A DNA stretch of 64,000 nucleotides from an uncultured Chitinophagaceae bacterium (GTDB lineage Bacteria; Bacteroidota; Bacteroidia; Chitinophagales; Chitinophagaceae): positions 310,001 to 374,000 of the forward strand of contig CALGAP010000009.1 in NCBI GenBank assembly GCA_937958995.1, given 5' to 3'. Positions 42,945 to 52,800 of the stretch are shown here, piece after piece. The position numbers and the translations under genes are program-made. The stretch's first letter is position 1. The number at the start of each line of letters is the position of its first letter. The notes beneath the pieces are model-generated. The model did not search any database, was not told the origin of the DNA, and saw only the letters and a list, made by a program, of their open reading frames with translations.

Positions 42945-44201
42945 ATGAGCACATCAACACATACGCGTGCAGACCTGGAGTTTCATAAAGCAGCCATGCG
43001 GCTGAGGAAAGTGGTTACGCGTACGCCTCTCACTTTTAACCATAACCTGAGCCGCAGGTATGCGTGTAATGTATACCTGAAGCGGGAAGACTTGCAGGTG
43101 GTGCGTTCGTACAAGCTGAGGGGCGCTTACAATATGATGAGCAGCCTGCCACCCGAGCAATTGCAGAAAGGAGTGGTTTGTGCCAGTGCAGGCAACCATG
43201 CTCAGGGTTTTGCCTACAGCTGTAAAAAGCTCAGCATAAAGGGAGTGGTGTTTATGCCCATTCCTACGCCCAAACAAAAAGTGAATCAGACACGCATGTT
43301 TGGTGAAGACAACGTGGAGATTGTGCTCATTGGCGATACGTTTGATGACTGTGCTGTAGCCGCCAGGCAATTCACAGAAGAAAACGGCATGACCTTTATA
43401 CCACCCTTCGACGATCCGCGCATTATTGAAGGACAAGGCACTGTTGGTCTTGAAGTGCTGGAAGATCTTTCCGAAGTGGATTATGTTTTTGTGCCGGTCG
43501 GCGGCGGTGGTTTAGTTTCGGGTGTGGGCGCATATTTCAAGACTTATTCTCCCAAAACAAAAATAATCGGCGTAGAGCCTGAAGGCGCTCCCTCAACTGT
43601 GGAGGCGCTGAAGGCTGGTCACCCCGTCACGCTCGAAAGCATCGACCGCTTCATTGATGGCGCAGCTGTAAAACGCATCGGCGATCTCACTTTCTCTATC
43701 ATCAAAGAAGTGCTGGACGATATGCGCCTGGTGCCCGAGGGGAAAGTGTGCAGCACTATTCTGAAACTCTATAACGAAGACGCCATAGTAGTAGAACCTG
43801 CCGGCGCTATGTCAATCGCCGTGCTGGATGATTTTAAGGATGAGATCAAAGGAAAAAATGTGGTTTGCATCGTGAGCGGCAGCAACAACGATATCGACCG
43901 CATGCAGGAAATCAAAGAGCGCAGCCTGCAGTATGAAGGGCTGAAACATTATTTCCTCATCAGGTTTGCACAGCGCCCCGGCGCTTTGAAAGAATTTGTA
44001 AACCATGTGCTCGGCCCCGACGATGATATCACCCGCTTCGAGTACATGCAAAAGCATAATAAGGAAACAGGCCCCGCACTGGTGGGCATAGAATTAAAAA
44101 ATCGAGCAGACTATGACCGCCTGCTCGATAATATGAAAAGGTATGCTATCAACTATACTGAGCTGAACAAAGACGATACTTTGTTCGGCTACCTGGTATA
44201 G
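42945..44201 (+). CDS. ilvA: Threonine dehydratase (threonine ammonia-lyase)
   Basis: 418 residues. The PLP fold has K57 in SYKLRGAYNMM, the SAGNHAQGFA loop and the phosphate-binding GGGGLVSGVG. The C-terminal ACT-like region (about 330-418, YFLIRFAQRPGALKEFVN) is a single regulatory domain that in related enzymes binds isoleucine. It turns threonine into 2-oxobutanoate, the entry to isoleucine, and ties the ilv operon to thrA further along the window. Its stop is 1 base from the convergent SusD stop. Confidence 0.95.
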   Translation: MSTSTHTRADLEFHKAAMRLRKVVTRTPLTFNHNLSRRYACNVYLKREDLQVVRSYKLRGAYNMMSSLPPEQLQKGVVCASAGNHAQGFAYSCKKLSIKGVVFMPIPTPKQKVNQTRMFGEDNVEIVLIGDTFDDCAVAARQFTEENGMTFIPPFDDPRIIEGQGTVGLEVLEDLSEVDYVFVPVGGGGLVSGVGAYFKTYSPKTKIIGVEPEGAPSTVEALKAGHPVTLESIDRFIDGAAVKRIGDLTFSIIKEVLDDMRLVPEGKVCSTILKLYNEDAIVVEPAGAMSIAVLDDFKDEIKGKNVVCIVSGSNNDIDRMQEIKERSLQYEGLKHYFLIRFAQRPGALKEFVNHVLGPDDDITRFEYMQKHNKETGPALVGIELKNRADYDRLLDNMKRYAINYTELNKDDTLFGYLV

Positions 44202-44202
44202 A

Positions 44203-45639
44203 CTAATCTACATCCCAAAACAGGTTGGTCGTCACAGCATCCCCGCCAATGTCGGCCGAAGCCTTTGCATAATTCTCCTGGTTCAGGTTTTGTTCATTCG
44301 ATGGATAGGTATAGCGTACAGGTATGGGCGTTATAGCCGATGCCGGTGCCTGCAGTTGCGGATAATCCAGCCTTCTCCATACTGTCCAGGCATCAAATCC
44401 GCGCAGGTAAAAAGCAATCCACTGCTGCGTTCCGATTTTTTGCTCCCACGAACCGGGCGCAGATGAGTAATCTACCTCGGCTTGCGCCAGGTAGGCAGCC
44501 GCATCCGCATCCGAGCCACCCCAGAAGGTAATGGAAGCTGTCACCGCATTGATATAATGTTCCTCAGCCGTACCACCTACATTCATACCTCTTTCCACCG
44601 CTTCTGCCAGCAGAAATTCCACTTCAGCATAATCCATCAGTACAGAAGGTAAATCTGGCTCCAGCACCTTATCACTTGCGTGAGAAAAGTTAGCGAAAGT
44701 GTTGCCAGAACCATATATGCCACCCGAATATCCGCCATTGGGATCTGTGGTGAAATAAAACTCGCGCCGGGGATCGTCGAGGTCATTCATCGCATTTACC
44801 AATGTATTGGCAGGTACAAAATCGTTACGATTACTTTGCACCAGGTTGGTCCATATCGGGTTGGTATTGGGCGGCGTAGAGAGGTATTGGAATACGGCAT
44901 TATCATCGTTTGAGGTAAACACATTGGGCGCTGCTTCCTCTGCCAGCGTTTTGGCAGTGGCGTAGTCCACATCGGCCAGCACCATCGCCATGCGCAGCTT
45001 GAGTGAGTTGGCAAATTTGAACCATTTTTCTACATCGCCGCGGTATACCAGGTCGGCAGAGCCAAAACTTCCTTCACTGGGATCCAGCTCATTGATGCTG
45101 GCATTGAGCGTGTCGAGCAGAGCCATGTACACTTCGCGCTGGTCATCATAAGCCGGTGTGGGGTCTTCAATGTTCATCGCTTGTGTGTAAGGAATATTAC
45201 CGAAAGTATTTACCAGCACATAGTATGCGTGCGTGCGCACTATTTTCACGATGGCAATACGATTTTGTCGCGCAATCTCCTGCACTTCGGTACCTTGCGG
45301 TTCTGCTCTTATCAGCGAAAGACTCTCGTTCAGGTCGCGGATTACGTCGCGGTAAATGACGGTCCACCAGTTTTGCGGAATATTTCGGTTTCCGATATCA
45401 TACCGGCTCTCCTGCGGGTATGTGGTGGCAGCCCAGTATTGTACAATGAATTCAAAAATGTTTTGATTCACGTTGGGCGTCGTCAGTATATCGGAAAAAC
45501 TTTTTTGCGCCGCCGAAAATAGTGTTGAACCCGGCGCCTGCGATGCCGACTTATTGTCAACATTGATATCGCTCAGGTTTTTGCGGCAGGCGGTAAACAC
45601 TGCCAGCAAAGCGAATATTATGATCAGGTTACGTTTCAT
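44203..45639 (-). CDS. SusD/RagB family outer-membrane lipoprotein
   Basis: 478 residues from the ATG at 45639; an 8-codon TTG/ATG extension upstream is ignored because the signal peptide starts here. Lipobox FTAC with C18 is followed by a SusD-like alpha-helical (TPR) fold; VYMALLDTLNASINELDPSEGSF-like text (VYMALLDTLNASINEL) and WIAFYLRGFDAWTVWRR are family typical. It forms a lid on the SusC channel and binds the nutrient outside. The substrate is unknown. It lies 27 bases after the SusC stop on the same strand, so the pair is co-transcribed. Confidence 0.92.
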   Translation of the reverse strand: MKRNLIIIFALLAVFTACRKNLSDINVDNKSASQAPGSTLFSAAQKSFSDILTTPNVNQNIFEFIVQYWAATTYPQESRYDIGNRNIPQNWWTVIYRDVIRDLNESLSLIRAEPQGTEVQEIARQNRIAIVKIVRTHAYYVLVNTFGNIPYTQAMNIEDPTPAYDDQREVYMALLDTLNASINELDPSEGSFGSADLVYRGDVEKWFKFANSLKLRMAMVLADVDYATAKTLAEEAAPNVFTSNDDNAVFQYLSTPPNTNPIWTNLVQSNRNDFVPANTLVNAMNDLDDPRREFYFTTDPNGGYSGGIYGSGNTFANFSHASDKVLEPDLPSVLMDYAEVEFLLAEAVERGMNVGGTAEEHYINAVTASITFWGGSDADAAAYLAQAEVDYSSAPGSWEQKIGTQQWIAFYLRGFDAWTVWRRLDYPQLQAPASAITPIPVRYTYPSNEQNLNQENYAKASADIGGDAVTTNLFWDVD

Positions 45640-45666
45640 CGTTGATGTTTTTAATTTTCTCATGCC

Positions 45667-48600
45667 TTAAAATCTGAATCGTGCGTTGAAGCCAATAGTG
45701 CGATAAGTAGGATAGCTTCCCACCTGGTAGCCTTGTATATTGCCACTGCTGCTCGCATCTTCGGGATCGGCGTCGGGAAGATTTTTATGAATGATCCATA
45801 AGTTTCTTCCATACAATGAAAGGTCGATACCCTTGATGGCGCCCAGCTTCGAAACAAGTCTGTCGGGAAATGAATAAGTGATATTCGCTTCGCGCAGTTT
45901 AACGAAGCTGGCATCATACACATATCCCTTGTTGGGGAAATTGTTGTAACCATAACCGCGCAAACCGGTGATCAGCGCGCGCGTGGTATTTTCCTTACCG
46001 CCTTCCGTCACGCCTTCGAACAACACACCACCACCATCTTCTACCGGATCACGAATGGGATTGCCCAATTCATTCTGCCCTGACTGTGCTTCATATAAAC
46101 CCGTGCCCTGTCCATACCACTGGTCAATGCTGTAGATATCGCCTCCTTTGCGTATATCGATGAGGAAACTGAAAGAAAGGTCTTTCCAGGTAAAACTGTT
46201 GTTGACACCGCCCGTCCAGTCGGGAATAATGTCGCCGATGATATTGTTGGTAGACTGCGACACCAGGTAATAACCGTCTGCATCTACTACGCGCTTGCCA
46301 CTGGCTTCATCATACACGAAATCGCTACCCCGCAATACGCCGAACGGTTGACCAACGGTGGCATTGAGCGAAACACCTCCCTGGAAATTACCCAGCAAGA
46401 TGTTTTGCGTACCACCAATCAGGCTGATCACTTTGTTGCGGTTCTGCGCCCAGTTGATGTTCATGTTCCAGGTAAAATCGCGGCTCTTCACCGGCACCAG
46501 GTTCAGCGACACTTCAATACCCTTATTTTCTACATTTCCCGCATTGATGATCTGTGTGGTATAGCCTGTGCCGGCCGACACACTCACGGGAATGATCTGG
46601 TCGATGGTATTGGTCTTATACAACGTGAGGTCAAGTCCTATGCGGTTACGCAGAAATGAGAGTTCAAGACCGCCTTCATAGCTCTTGGTTCTTTCCGGCT
46701 TCAGGTTTTCGTTGCGCTTGGTGCCTGAAACGGAGAAGAGGGGAATATTGCCGAATGGAGTGGGCTTGTCATACACATCGGTTACAAATCCCCATGGCGC
46801 GGGACTACCAACTTCCGCATAATTCAAACGCAGTTTACCAAAGCTGAGCCAGCTCCAGTCTTTCAACAGTTCTGAGAATACAAAGCCGCCGGAAAATGAC
46901 GGGTAGAAAAAGGAATTGTTATCCGCCGGCAGGGTCGATGACTGGTCGTTGCGGCCGGTAACATCCAGTATCAGCATATCTTTCCACGTAAGGGTGAAGC
47001 CGGCAAACACGCCGCCCACTTCCACACGCTGATCAGTTTCAACAGGCGGTTGAATGGGGTTGAGGGAATTGGCAAGTGAATATAATTTCGGCACCACCAA
47101 ACCACCATTCGTGGAGGCAAATACTGAATTCTGCCTGTTCTGCCGCAGGTTGGCGCCCACCAGTGCTTTCACGTTCAGGTTATCGCTAACATCTTTATCG
47201 AAGTTGGCGATGAAATCATAGTTGTATTCGCGGAAAGTGAGATTGAAACGGGAATAACTTGCAATATTCACTGAACCGTAGCCGTCGCGTTCCTCCTGCA
47301 ACTGGTCGTAGGTGTCTAACGATACGCGGCCCAGCAGGTTGATGGCATCTGAAAGCTGATAGTTCAGGCTAACTATGCCGAGTGTACGAAAACGGGAGTC
47401 GTTCTCATAACTTTCATAGCGCACAAAATAGGGATTGTCCCAGTATATCGGACCGATATCATCCGGTGGACCAGACATATTCCAGGTGATGTTTTCGCCA
47501 GTAAGCCGGTAGGCTCTTTCAAGATCTTTAACATCCACGTTCATCTGCCACCACTCACGAAAGCCGTTCACCAGGCTGCGTGCATCGCCATAGCCCGTGC
47601 CATAGCGTCCCAGCCCCCTTGTCTTCGAGAAATTTACGGTAGCTGAGGCAGTCAGTCTTGGTGTGATGTTGTAAGATGCCTGCAGGTTGATCATGTCTTT
47701 GTTTAAACGGCTGTTGGGCAAAATACCCTTATCATCGGTGCGGGTATAACCCAGTTTGAAAGTGGCTCTGTCACCTCCGCCGTCAACAAACGCGCTGAAA
47801 TTGGTACCCCAGGGTGTTTCAAAAAATTCAGTGGGATCATTAGCCGCCGCCACCCAGGGTTTTTTCTGGAGGTAAGTGGGCAGGCGCGGATCAAATGCAT
47901 CCCAATGGTATACCATCAGGTTGGGATTGAATTCACCGCCGAACGATGCGTCTTCGGTGGTGGGTACAACCAGGTCGGGTGAACCATCGCCATCTGCGTC
48001 AAAGTACAGGAAGTGCGGATCGGGTGATGGGGGAGCATCGGAGTATGTATAATAATCGGGGTCATAATAGCCACTGCCGTATTTGTGCTGGTATTTCACC
48101 CAGGTGCTTTTATCCATAAAACCGGTAGAGCCGCCCAGGTTCACCGTAACGCCCAGTCCTTTCCTTCCCCTCTTGGTGGTGATAAGCACTACGCCGTTGG
48201 CCGCGCGCGAACCATAGAGTGCGGTTGCCGCCGCGCCTTTCAGCACGTTGATGGATTGAATGTCGTCGGGATTGATATCGGCAGCGAAATTGCCGTAGTC
48301 AAAACCGCCAAAACCATTTTTCTGTGTGGTTGAGTTTACGTTGGCATTGTTGGCGGGCACGCCGTCAATCACGATCAATGCCTGGTTATCGCCGGTAATT
48401 GACTTATATCCCCGCAAAATGATGTTGGATGAACCACCCATCTGGTTGTTGCTGGAGATTTGTAAGCCCGCCACTTTGCCCGACAATGAGTTGGCAAAAT
48501 TGCTGGGTCTCACTTTAGTCAGTTCTTCGCCCTGTACCTGCTGTGCCGCATAGGGTAATTCATTTTTCTGCCTTCGGATGCCCAGCGCCGTTACCACCAC

Positions 48601-48903
48601 TTCGCTCAGTGCGCCGCCGGCCTGCATTTTCACTACAATTTCTGATGAGGTGCCAATGGGCACGGTCACGTCGTCAAAGCCGGCTGCCGATACCTCCAGC
48701 ACATCGCCTGTCTGTACTTCGATGGTGAAATTGCCCGCCGAGTCGGCGGCTACTCCTGCATTGGTTCTCTGAATCTTGATGGTAGAATACGGGATGGGAT
48801 TCCCCTGATTGTCTTGTACCTGGCCCCTGATGGTTCGCGTCTGGCTGTATGCAAAGAATGCATGTAACAGCAGCGCCGCGAAAAGCGGTAGAATCTTTCT
48901 CAT
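45667..48903 (-). CDS. SusC/RagA TonB-linked outer-membrane transporter
   Basis: 1078 residues with a signal peptide (1-20). A CarboxypepD_reg-like extension (about 23-95) leads to the TonB box region GGALSEVVVTALGIRR, the plug domain (about 115-230, with NIILRGYKSITGDNQALIV and NVLKGAAATALYGSRAANG) and a long beta-barrel that ends in the aromatic FNARFRF. It imports a nutrient, powered by TonB, with the SusD partner downstream. No glycoside hydrolase or sulfatase is adjacent, so the substrate cannot be told from context; a peptide or glycan are both possible. Confidence 0.95.
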   Translation of the reverse strand: MRKILPLFAALLLHAFFAYSQTRTIRGQVQDNQGNPIPYSTIKIQRTNAGVAADSAGNFTIEVQTGDVLEVSAAGFDDVTVPIGTSSEIVVKMQAGGALSEVVVTALGIRRQKNELPYAAQQVQGEELTKVRPSNFANSLSGKVAGLQISSNNQMGGSSNIILRGYKSITGDNQALIVIDGVPANNANVNSTTQKNGFGGFDYGNFAADINPDDIQSINVLKGAAATALYGSRAANGVVLITTKRGRKGLGVTVNLGGSTGFMDKSTWVKYQHKYGSGYYDPDYYTYSDAPPSPDPHFLYFDADGDGSPDLVVPTTEDASFGGEFNPNLMVYHWDAFDPRLPTYLQKKPWVAAANDPTEFFETPWGTNFSAFVDGGGDRATFKLGYTRTDDKGILPNSRLNKDMINLQASYNITPRLTASATVNFSKTRGLGRYGTGYGDARSLVNGFREWWQMNVDVKDLERAYRLTGENITWNMSGPPDDIGPIYWDNPYFVRYESYENDSRFRTLGIVSLNYQLSDAINLLGRVSLDTYDQLQEERDGYGSVNIASYSRFNLTFREYNYDFIANFDKDVSDNLNVKALVGANLRQNRQNSVFASTNGGLVVPKLYSLANSLNPIQPPVETDQRVEVGGVFAGFTLTWKDMLILDVTGRNDQSSTLPADNNSFFYPSFSGGFVFSELLKDWSWLSFGKLRLNYAEVGSPAPWGFVTDVYDKPTPFGNIPLFSVSGTKRNENLKPERTKSYEGGLELSFLRNRIGLDLTLYKTNTIDQIIPVSVSAGTGYTTQIINAGNVENKGIEVSLNLVPVKSRDFTWNMNINWAQNRNKVISLIGGTQNILLGNFQGGVSLNATVGQPFGVLRGSDFVYDEASGKRVVDADGYYLVSQSTNNIIGDIIPDWTGGVNNSFTWKDLSFSFLIDIRKGGDIYSIDQWYGQGTGLYEAQSGQNELGNPIRDPVEDGGGVLFEGVTEGGKENTTRALITGLRGYGYNNFPNKGYVYDASFVKLREANITYSFPDRLVSKLGAIKGIDLSLYGRNLWIIHKNLPDADPEDASSSGNIQGYQVGSYPTYRTIGFNARFRF

Positions 48904-49080
48904 GTAATTTCATTTTAGTTTTTAGCTCAAGCAATAGCAAATCTGTCAGTCCCACTGGACTGTGGAAAAGGGAAGAGGAGCCGTTTGAGGATTAGAGGAG
49001 TTCGGCTGAGGATTGTAGAAAGGGCTGTGGAAAGAACGCGTCCTGTTAACGTATTGCAAATATTATTCCTTAATCAAAAT

Positions 49081-49107
49081 AAAAAAGGCTTCCCCCTTGG
49101 GAAGCCT
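49081..49107 (-). terminator. Terminator of the 67-residue gene
   Basis: On the minus strand the 9-bp stem AGGCTTCCC/GGGAAGCCT (49107-49099 and 49094-49086) is followed by a T-run (complement of A-residues at 49080-49086). It lies 37 bases downstream of the small gene's stop. Confidence 0.88.
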
Positions 49108-49143
49108 CCAGTACGTTGTACCTCTACAGTTCGAATTACGCTA

Positions 49144-49347
49144 TTATTCGATAACTCGGATGGTAGGAACCTGTAAAGAAGCGGAGAACATTCTGCGCTT
49201 CATGCTCCACATCTGAGCTGCAGTGAATTTTTTGGATTTTTTGGGCGCCACTTGCGGGTACGCAATTGTCTCCTTCACTTCTTTAGTCAGCTCCTGTAAC
49301 TCCTTCTCAGTCAGACGTACAATTCCAGGCAATGAATCTGTGTTCAT
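49144..49347 (-). CDS. Small basic protein of unknown function
   Basis: 67 residues. An N-terminal helix (LTEKELQELTKEVKETIA) is joined by a proline-rich linker to a basic segment KKSKKFTAAQMWSMKRRMFSA and a short tail VPTIRVIE. No cysteines or signal peptide. From memory, proteins ending in a KKFTAA-(x)-(L/M)-W motif are common small orphans in Chitinophagaceae; their role is unknown, and I considered a peptide precursor or a small regulator. It has its own promoter and terminator, so it is a real gene. Confidence 0.78.
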   Translation of the reverse strand: MNTDSLPGIVRLTEKELQELTKEVKETIAYPQVAPKKSKKFTAAQMWSMKRRMFSASLQVPTIRVIE

Positions 49348-49830
49348 AAATGAATATTTATGTTTAAAAAAATTGAATCGTGATGAATCTCTTAATTCAG
49401 GGATGGCAAGTTGGAAGCAATCAAATCAAACTCTAAGCAGGAGGTTGTCCGGAATTATTTTCTCGCGAGGTTTTTCTGAATTGCGCTGCAAAGATACAAA
49501 GTTTCAACATCACTAACAAGCGGTGAGTAGTATGAATCGTGGTTTTGAGAACACAGTTTTAACATTTAGTTGATTACCAGTAGACGCTTTAGGAGGAATT
49601 GCGGGCGGGTGACCGCATTTGGTGAGTAAATGCTAACCGGCCACCCAGTTGGTACTAACGACCATTCGTACTACTGCCGACTTATCCACGCTTCGGGATA
49701 AAAAAAATTGAAGAATCTCCTGTATTTCGCGAGTTTTTCTGTAATTTCCAAGTGTTGCTTGCCGGGTTTTTGAAATGTGTTTAAAAACCTGTGATAATTA
49801 TTGATTTTTATTCAAAAACAACGGTAATAA
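49348..49830. other. Intergenic region between the small gene and gltB
   Basis: 483 bases. The left part carries the promoter of the small gene; the right part must contain the gltB promoter, but I see no convincing TAnnTTTG element for it. A single near-match to a DnaA box (TTATCCACG) lies at 49682-49690. No RNA gene or repeat was recognised. Confidence 0.4.
49489..49519 (-). promoter_or_regulatory. Promoter of the 67-residue gene
   Basis: On the minus strand, TTG (49519-49517) is 20 bases upstream of TATCTTTG (49496-49489), a full match to the TTG-N17-23-TAnnTTTG consensus of Bacteroidota. The transcript would have a leader of about 135 bases. Confidence 0.75.
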
Positions 49831-52800
49831 ATGGCAAGTAACCAGGGTTTGTACCATCCATCCTTCGAGCACGATGCCTGTGGGATAGGCTTTGTGGCCA
49901 ACATCAAAGGCACCAAATCACACCAGATCATCTCGGATGCATTGACAGTGCTGGAAAACATGGAGCACCGCGGCGCCTGCGGTTGTGAAAACAATACGGG
50001 TGACGGAGCGGGCATCATGATCCAGACACCACACGAGTTTTTCTTTGATGAATGCATCAAGATCGGCGCTCATCTACCTCCCTTTGGGCGCTATGGCGTG
50101 GGCGTGATATTTTTCCCCGCCGACATCCGCCTGAGAGAAGAATGCCGCGACATTTTTAACCGCGCCGCCGAAAAACTGGGTCTTGAAATCCTGGCCTATC
50201 GTAAAGTGCCCGTGAATCCCGACAATATCGGGCCCACAGCGCTCAGTGTTGAACCTGAAATGGAACAGGTGTTCATCGCCTGTCCTGATCACATCAACAA
50301 CCCCGACGATTTTGAACGCAAACTGTTCGTACTGCGCAACTATGCCAGTCACACCATCAACAACACGGTAAAGAAAGACGCGATCGGGTTTTACATCGCA
50401 TCGCTCTCTTACAAAACGGTGGTGTATAAGGGGCAGCTCACCAGTCACCAGGTGCGATCCTATTTCCCCGACCTCAGCAACAAACGTATGGTGTCGGCCT
50501 TCGGCCTGATCCATTCGCGTTTTGCTACCAATACATTCCCCAGCTGGAAGCTGGCGCAACCCTTCCGCTATATTGCTCATAACGGCGAGATCAATACGCT
50601 GCAGGGTAACCTCAACTGGCTGAAGTCGAGCGAACATGGCTTCACTTCTTCTTACTTCACAAGAGAAGAAATGGAGATGCTTCTGCCGATAGTTACCGAA
50701 GGACAAAGCGACTCGGCCTGTCTCGACAATATGATCGAACTGCTTACACTTGCCGGCCGCTCGCTGCCGCATGTGATGATGATGCTGATACCCGAGGCCT
50801 GGGATGGCAACGACCAGATGGACCCGGTGAAAAAAGCGTTTTACGAATACCATGCTTCCATTATGGAGCCCTGGGATGGACCCGCTTCTATTTCATTTAC
50901 CGACGGAAAGATCATCGGCGCCACCCTCGACAGAAACGGTCTTCGTCCTTCACGCTACTGCGTAACCACCGATGACCGGGTGATTATGGCTTCCGAAACA
51001 GGCGTGCTGCCTGTTGATCCCGCTATCATCAAAGAAAAGGGAAGGCTGCAGCCCGGAAAGATGTTCGTGGTGGATATGGAGCAGGGAAGGATCATCAGTG
51101 ATGAAGAACTGAAACAAACCATCTGCAGCCGCAAACCTTATGGCGACTGGTTGAATCAATATAAGATTCGTTTGGAAGAACTGGATGAACCACGCGTTAC
51201 ATTCACGCATTTGTCAGATACTTCCATTCTGAAATATCAGAAAGCCTTTGGTTATACATCCGAAGACATAGAAATGATCATCAAGCCAATGGCGCTCGAA
51301 GGTAAAGAGCCTGTAGGCAGTATGGGTACGGATGTGCCACTGGCAGTACTGAGTGATCAACCGCAACATATCAGCGCTTATTTCAAGCAACTGTTTGCCC
51401 AGGTAACCAATCCGCCCATCGATCCCATTCGTGAGAAGATGGTGATGAGCCTGGCCACCTTCGTGGGCAACAACGATAATTTGCTGGAGGAGCAACCTAC
51501 GCACTGTCATACCGTAGCACTCAAACATCCTGTGCTCACGAGCACCGAGCTGGAAAAGCTGCGCAGTATCGATACCGGTAAGTTCCAGGCAAAAACATTA
51601 CAGACCTATTTCCGCGCCGACGGTAAGCCCGGTTCGCTCAAAGCTGGTCTCGATCGTCTTTGCCGCTACGCTGAAGACGCCGTGCGCGACGGATTTGAAG
51701 TGTTAATACTTTGCGACCGCGCAGTTGACTCCGATCACGCGGCTATACCTTCCCTGCTGGCCACAGCTGCGGTGCATCACCATCTTATCCGCAAAGGCCT
51801 GCGCGGACAAGTAGGCATAGTGGTAGAAGCCGGCGACGTGTGGGAAGTGCATCATTTTGCAGCGTTGATTGCATTTGGTGCTACCGCCGTGAATCCCTAC
51901 CTGGCGCTCGCCACCATCCGCAACCTGAAAGCGAATGGCAGCCTGCAGACAGATTATAGCTGGGAAGAATTGCGCAAAAACTATATCAAGGCCGTTTGCG
52001 ATGGCCTGTTGAAAGTGTTTTCAAAAATGGGTATTTCAACGCTGCAGTCTTACCAGGGCGCGCAGATATTTGAAATACTTGGTCTCAATAAAGATGTGGT
52101 TGACAAATATTTCACTGGCGCCGTAAGCCGCATCGAAGGCGTTGGCCTGGATGAACTGGCCAGGGAAGCGCTCGCCAAACACTGGTATGCCTTCAGTAAA
52201 AAAGAATTGCCGGTAAATCGGTTGCCCGTAGGCGGTATATACCAGTGGAAGCGTAAAGGCGAGTTCCATTTGTTCAACCCGCAAACCATACACCTGCTGC
52301 AGTACAGCACCAGGATGAACGACTACAATATTTTCAAGAAATATTCAAAGCTCGTCAACGACCAGAGCGAGAAAGCCTGTACGCTGCGCAGCTTGTTTAA
52401 GTTTAAACATAATCGTCCTTCCATACCCATTGAGGAGGTGGAACCGGCTGAAAGTATCCTGAAGCGTTTTGCTACAGGCGCTATGAGTTTTGGTTCTATC
52501 AGCTGGGAAGCACACACCACGCTGGCCATTGCAATGAACCGCATCGGCGCCAAGAGCAATACCGGCGAAGGTGGCGAAGATGAAATTCGTTATACGCCGC
52601 TTCCCAATGGCGACAGCATGCGCAGTGCCATTAAACAGGTGGCGAGCGCGCGCTTTGGTGTGACCAGCTATTATCTTACTGAAGCAGACGAACTGCAGAT
52701 AAAAATGGCGCAGGGCGCCAAGCCCGGCGAGGGCGGTCAGTTGCCCGGTCATAAAGTGGATGAATGGATTGGCAAAACACGTCACTCCACACCCGGCGTT

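Noticed and set aside
45667..48903. Complete polysaccharide-utilisation locus around SusC/SusD
   Set aside because: No glycoside hydrolase, sulfatase or sensor-regulator is adjacent; the GH5 gene at 25764 is 20 kb away.
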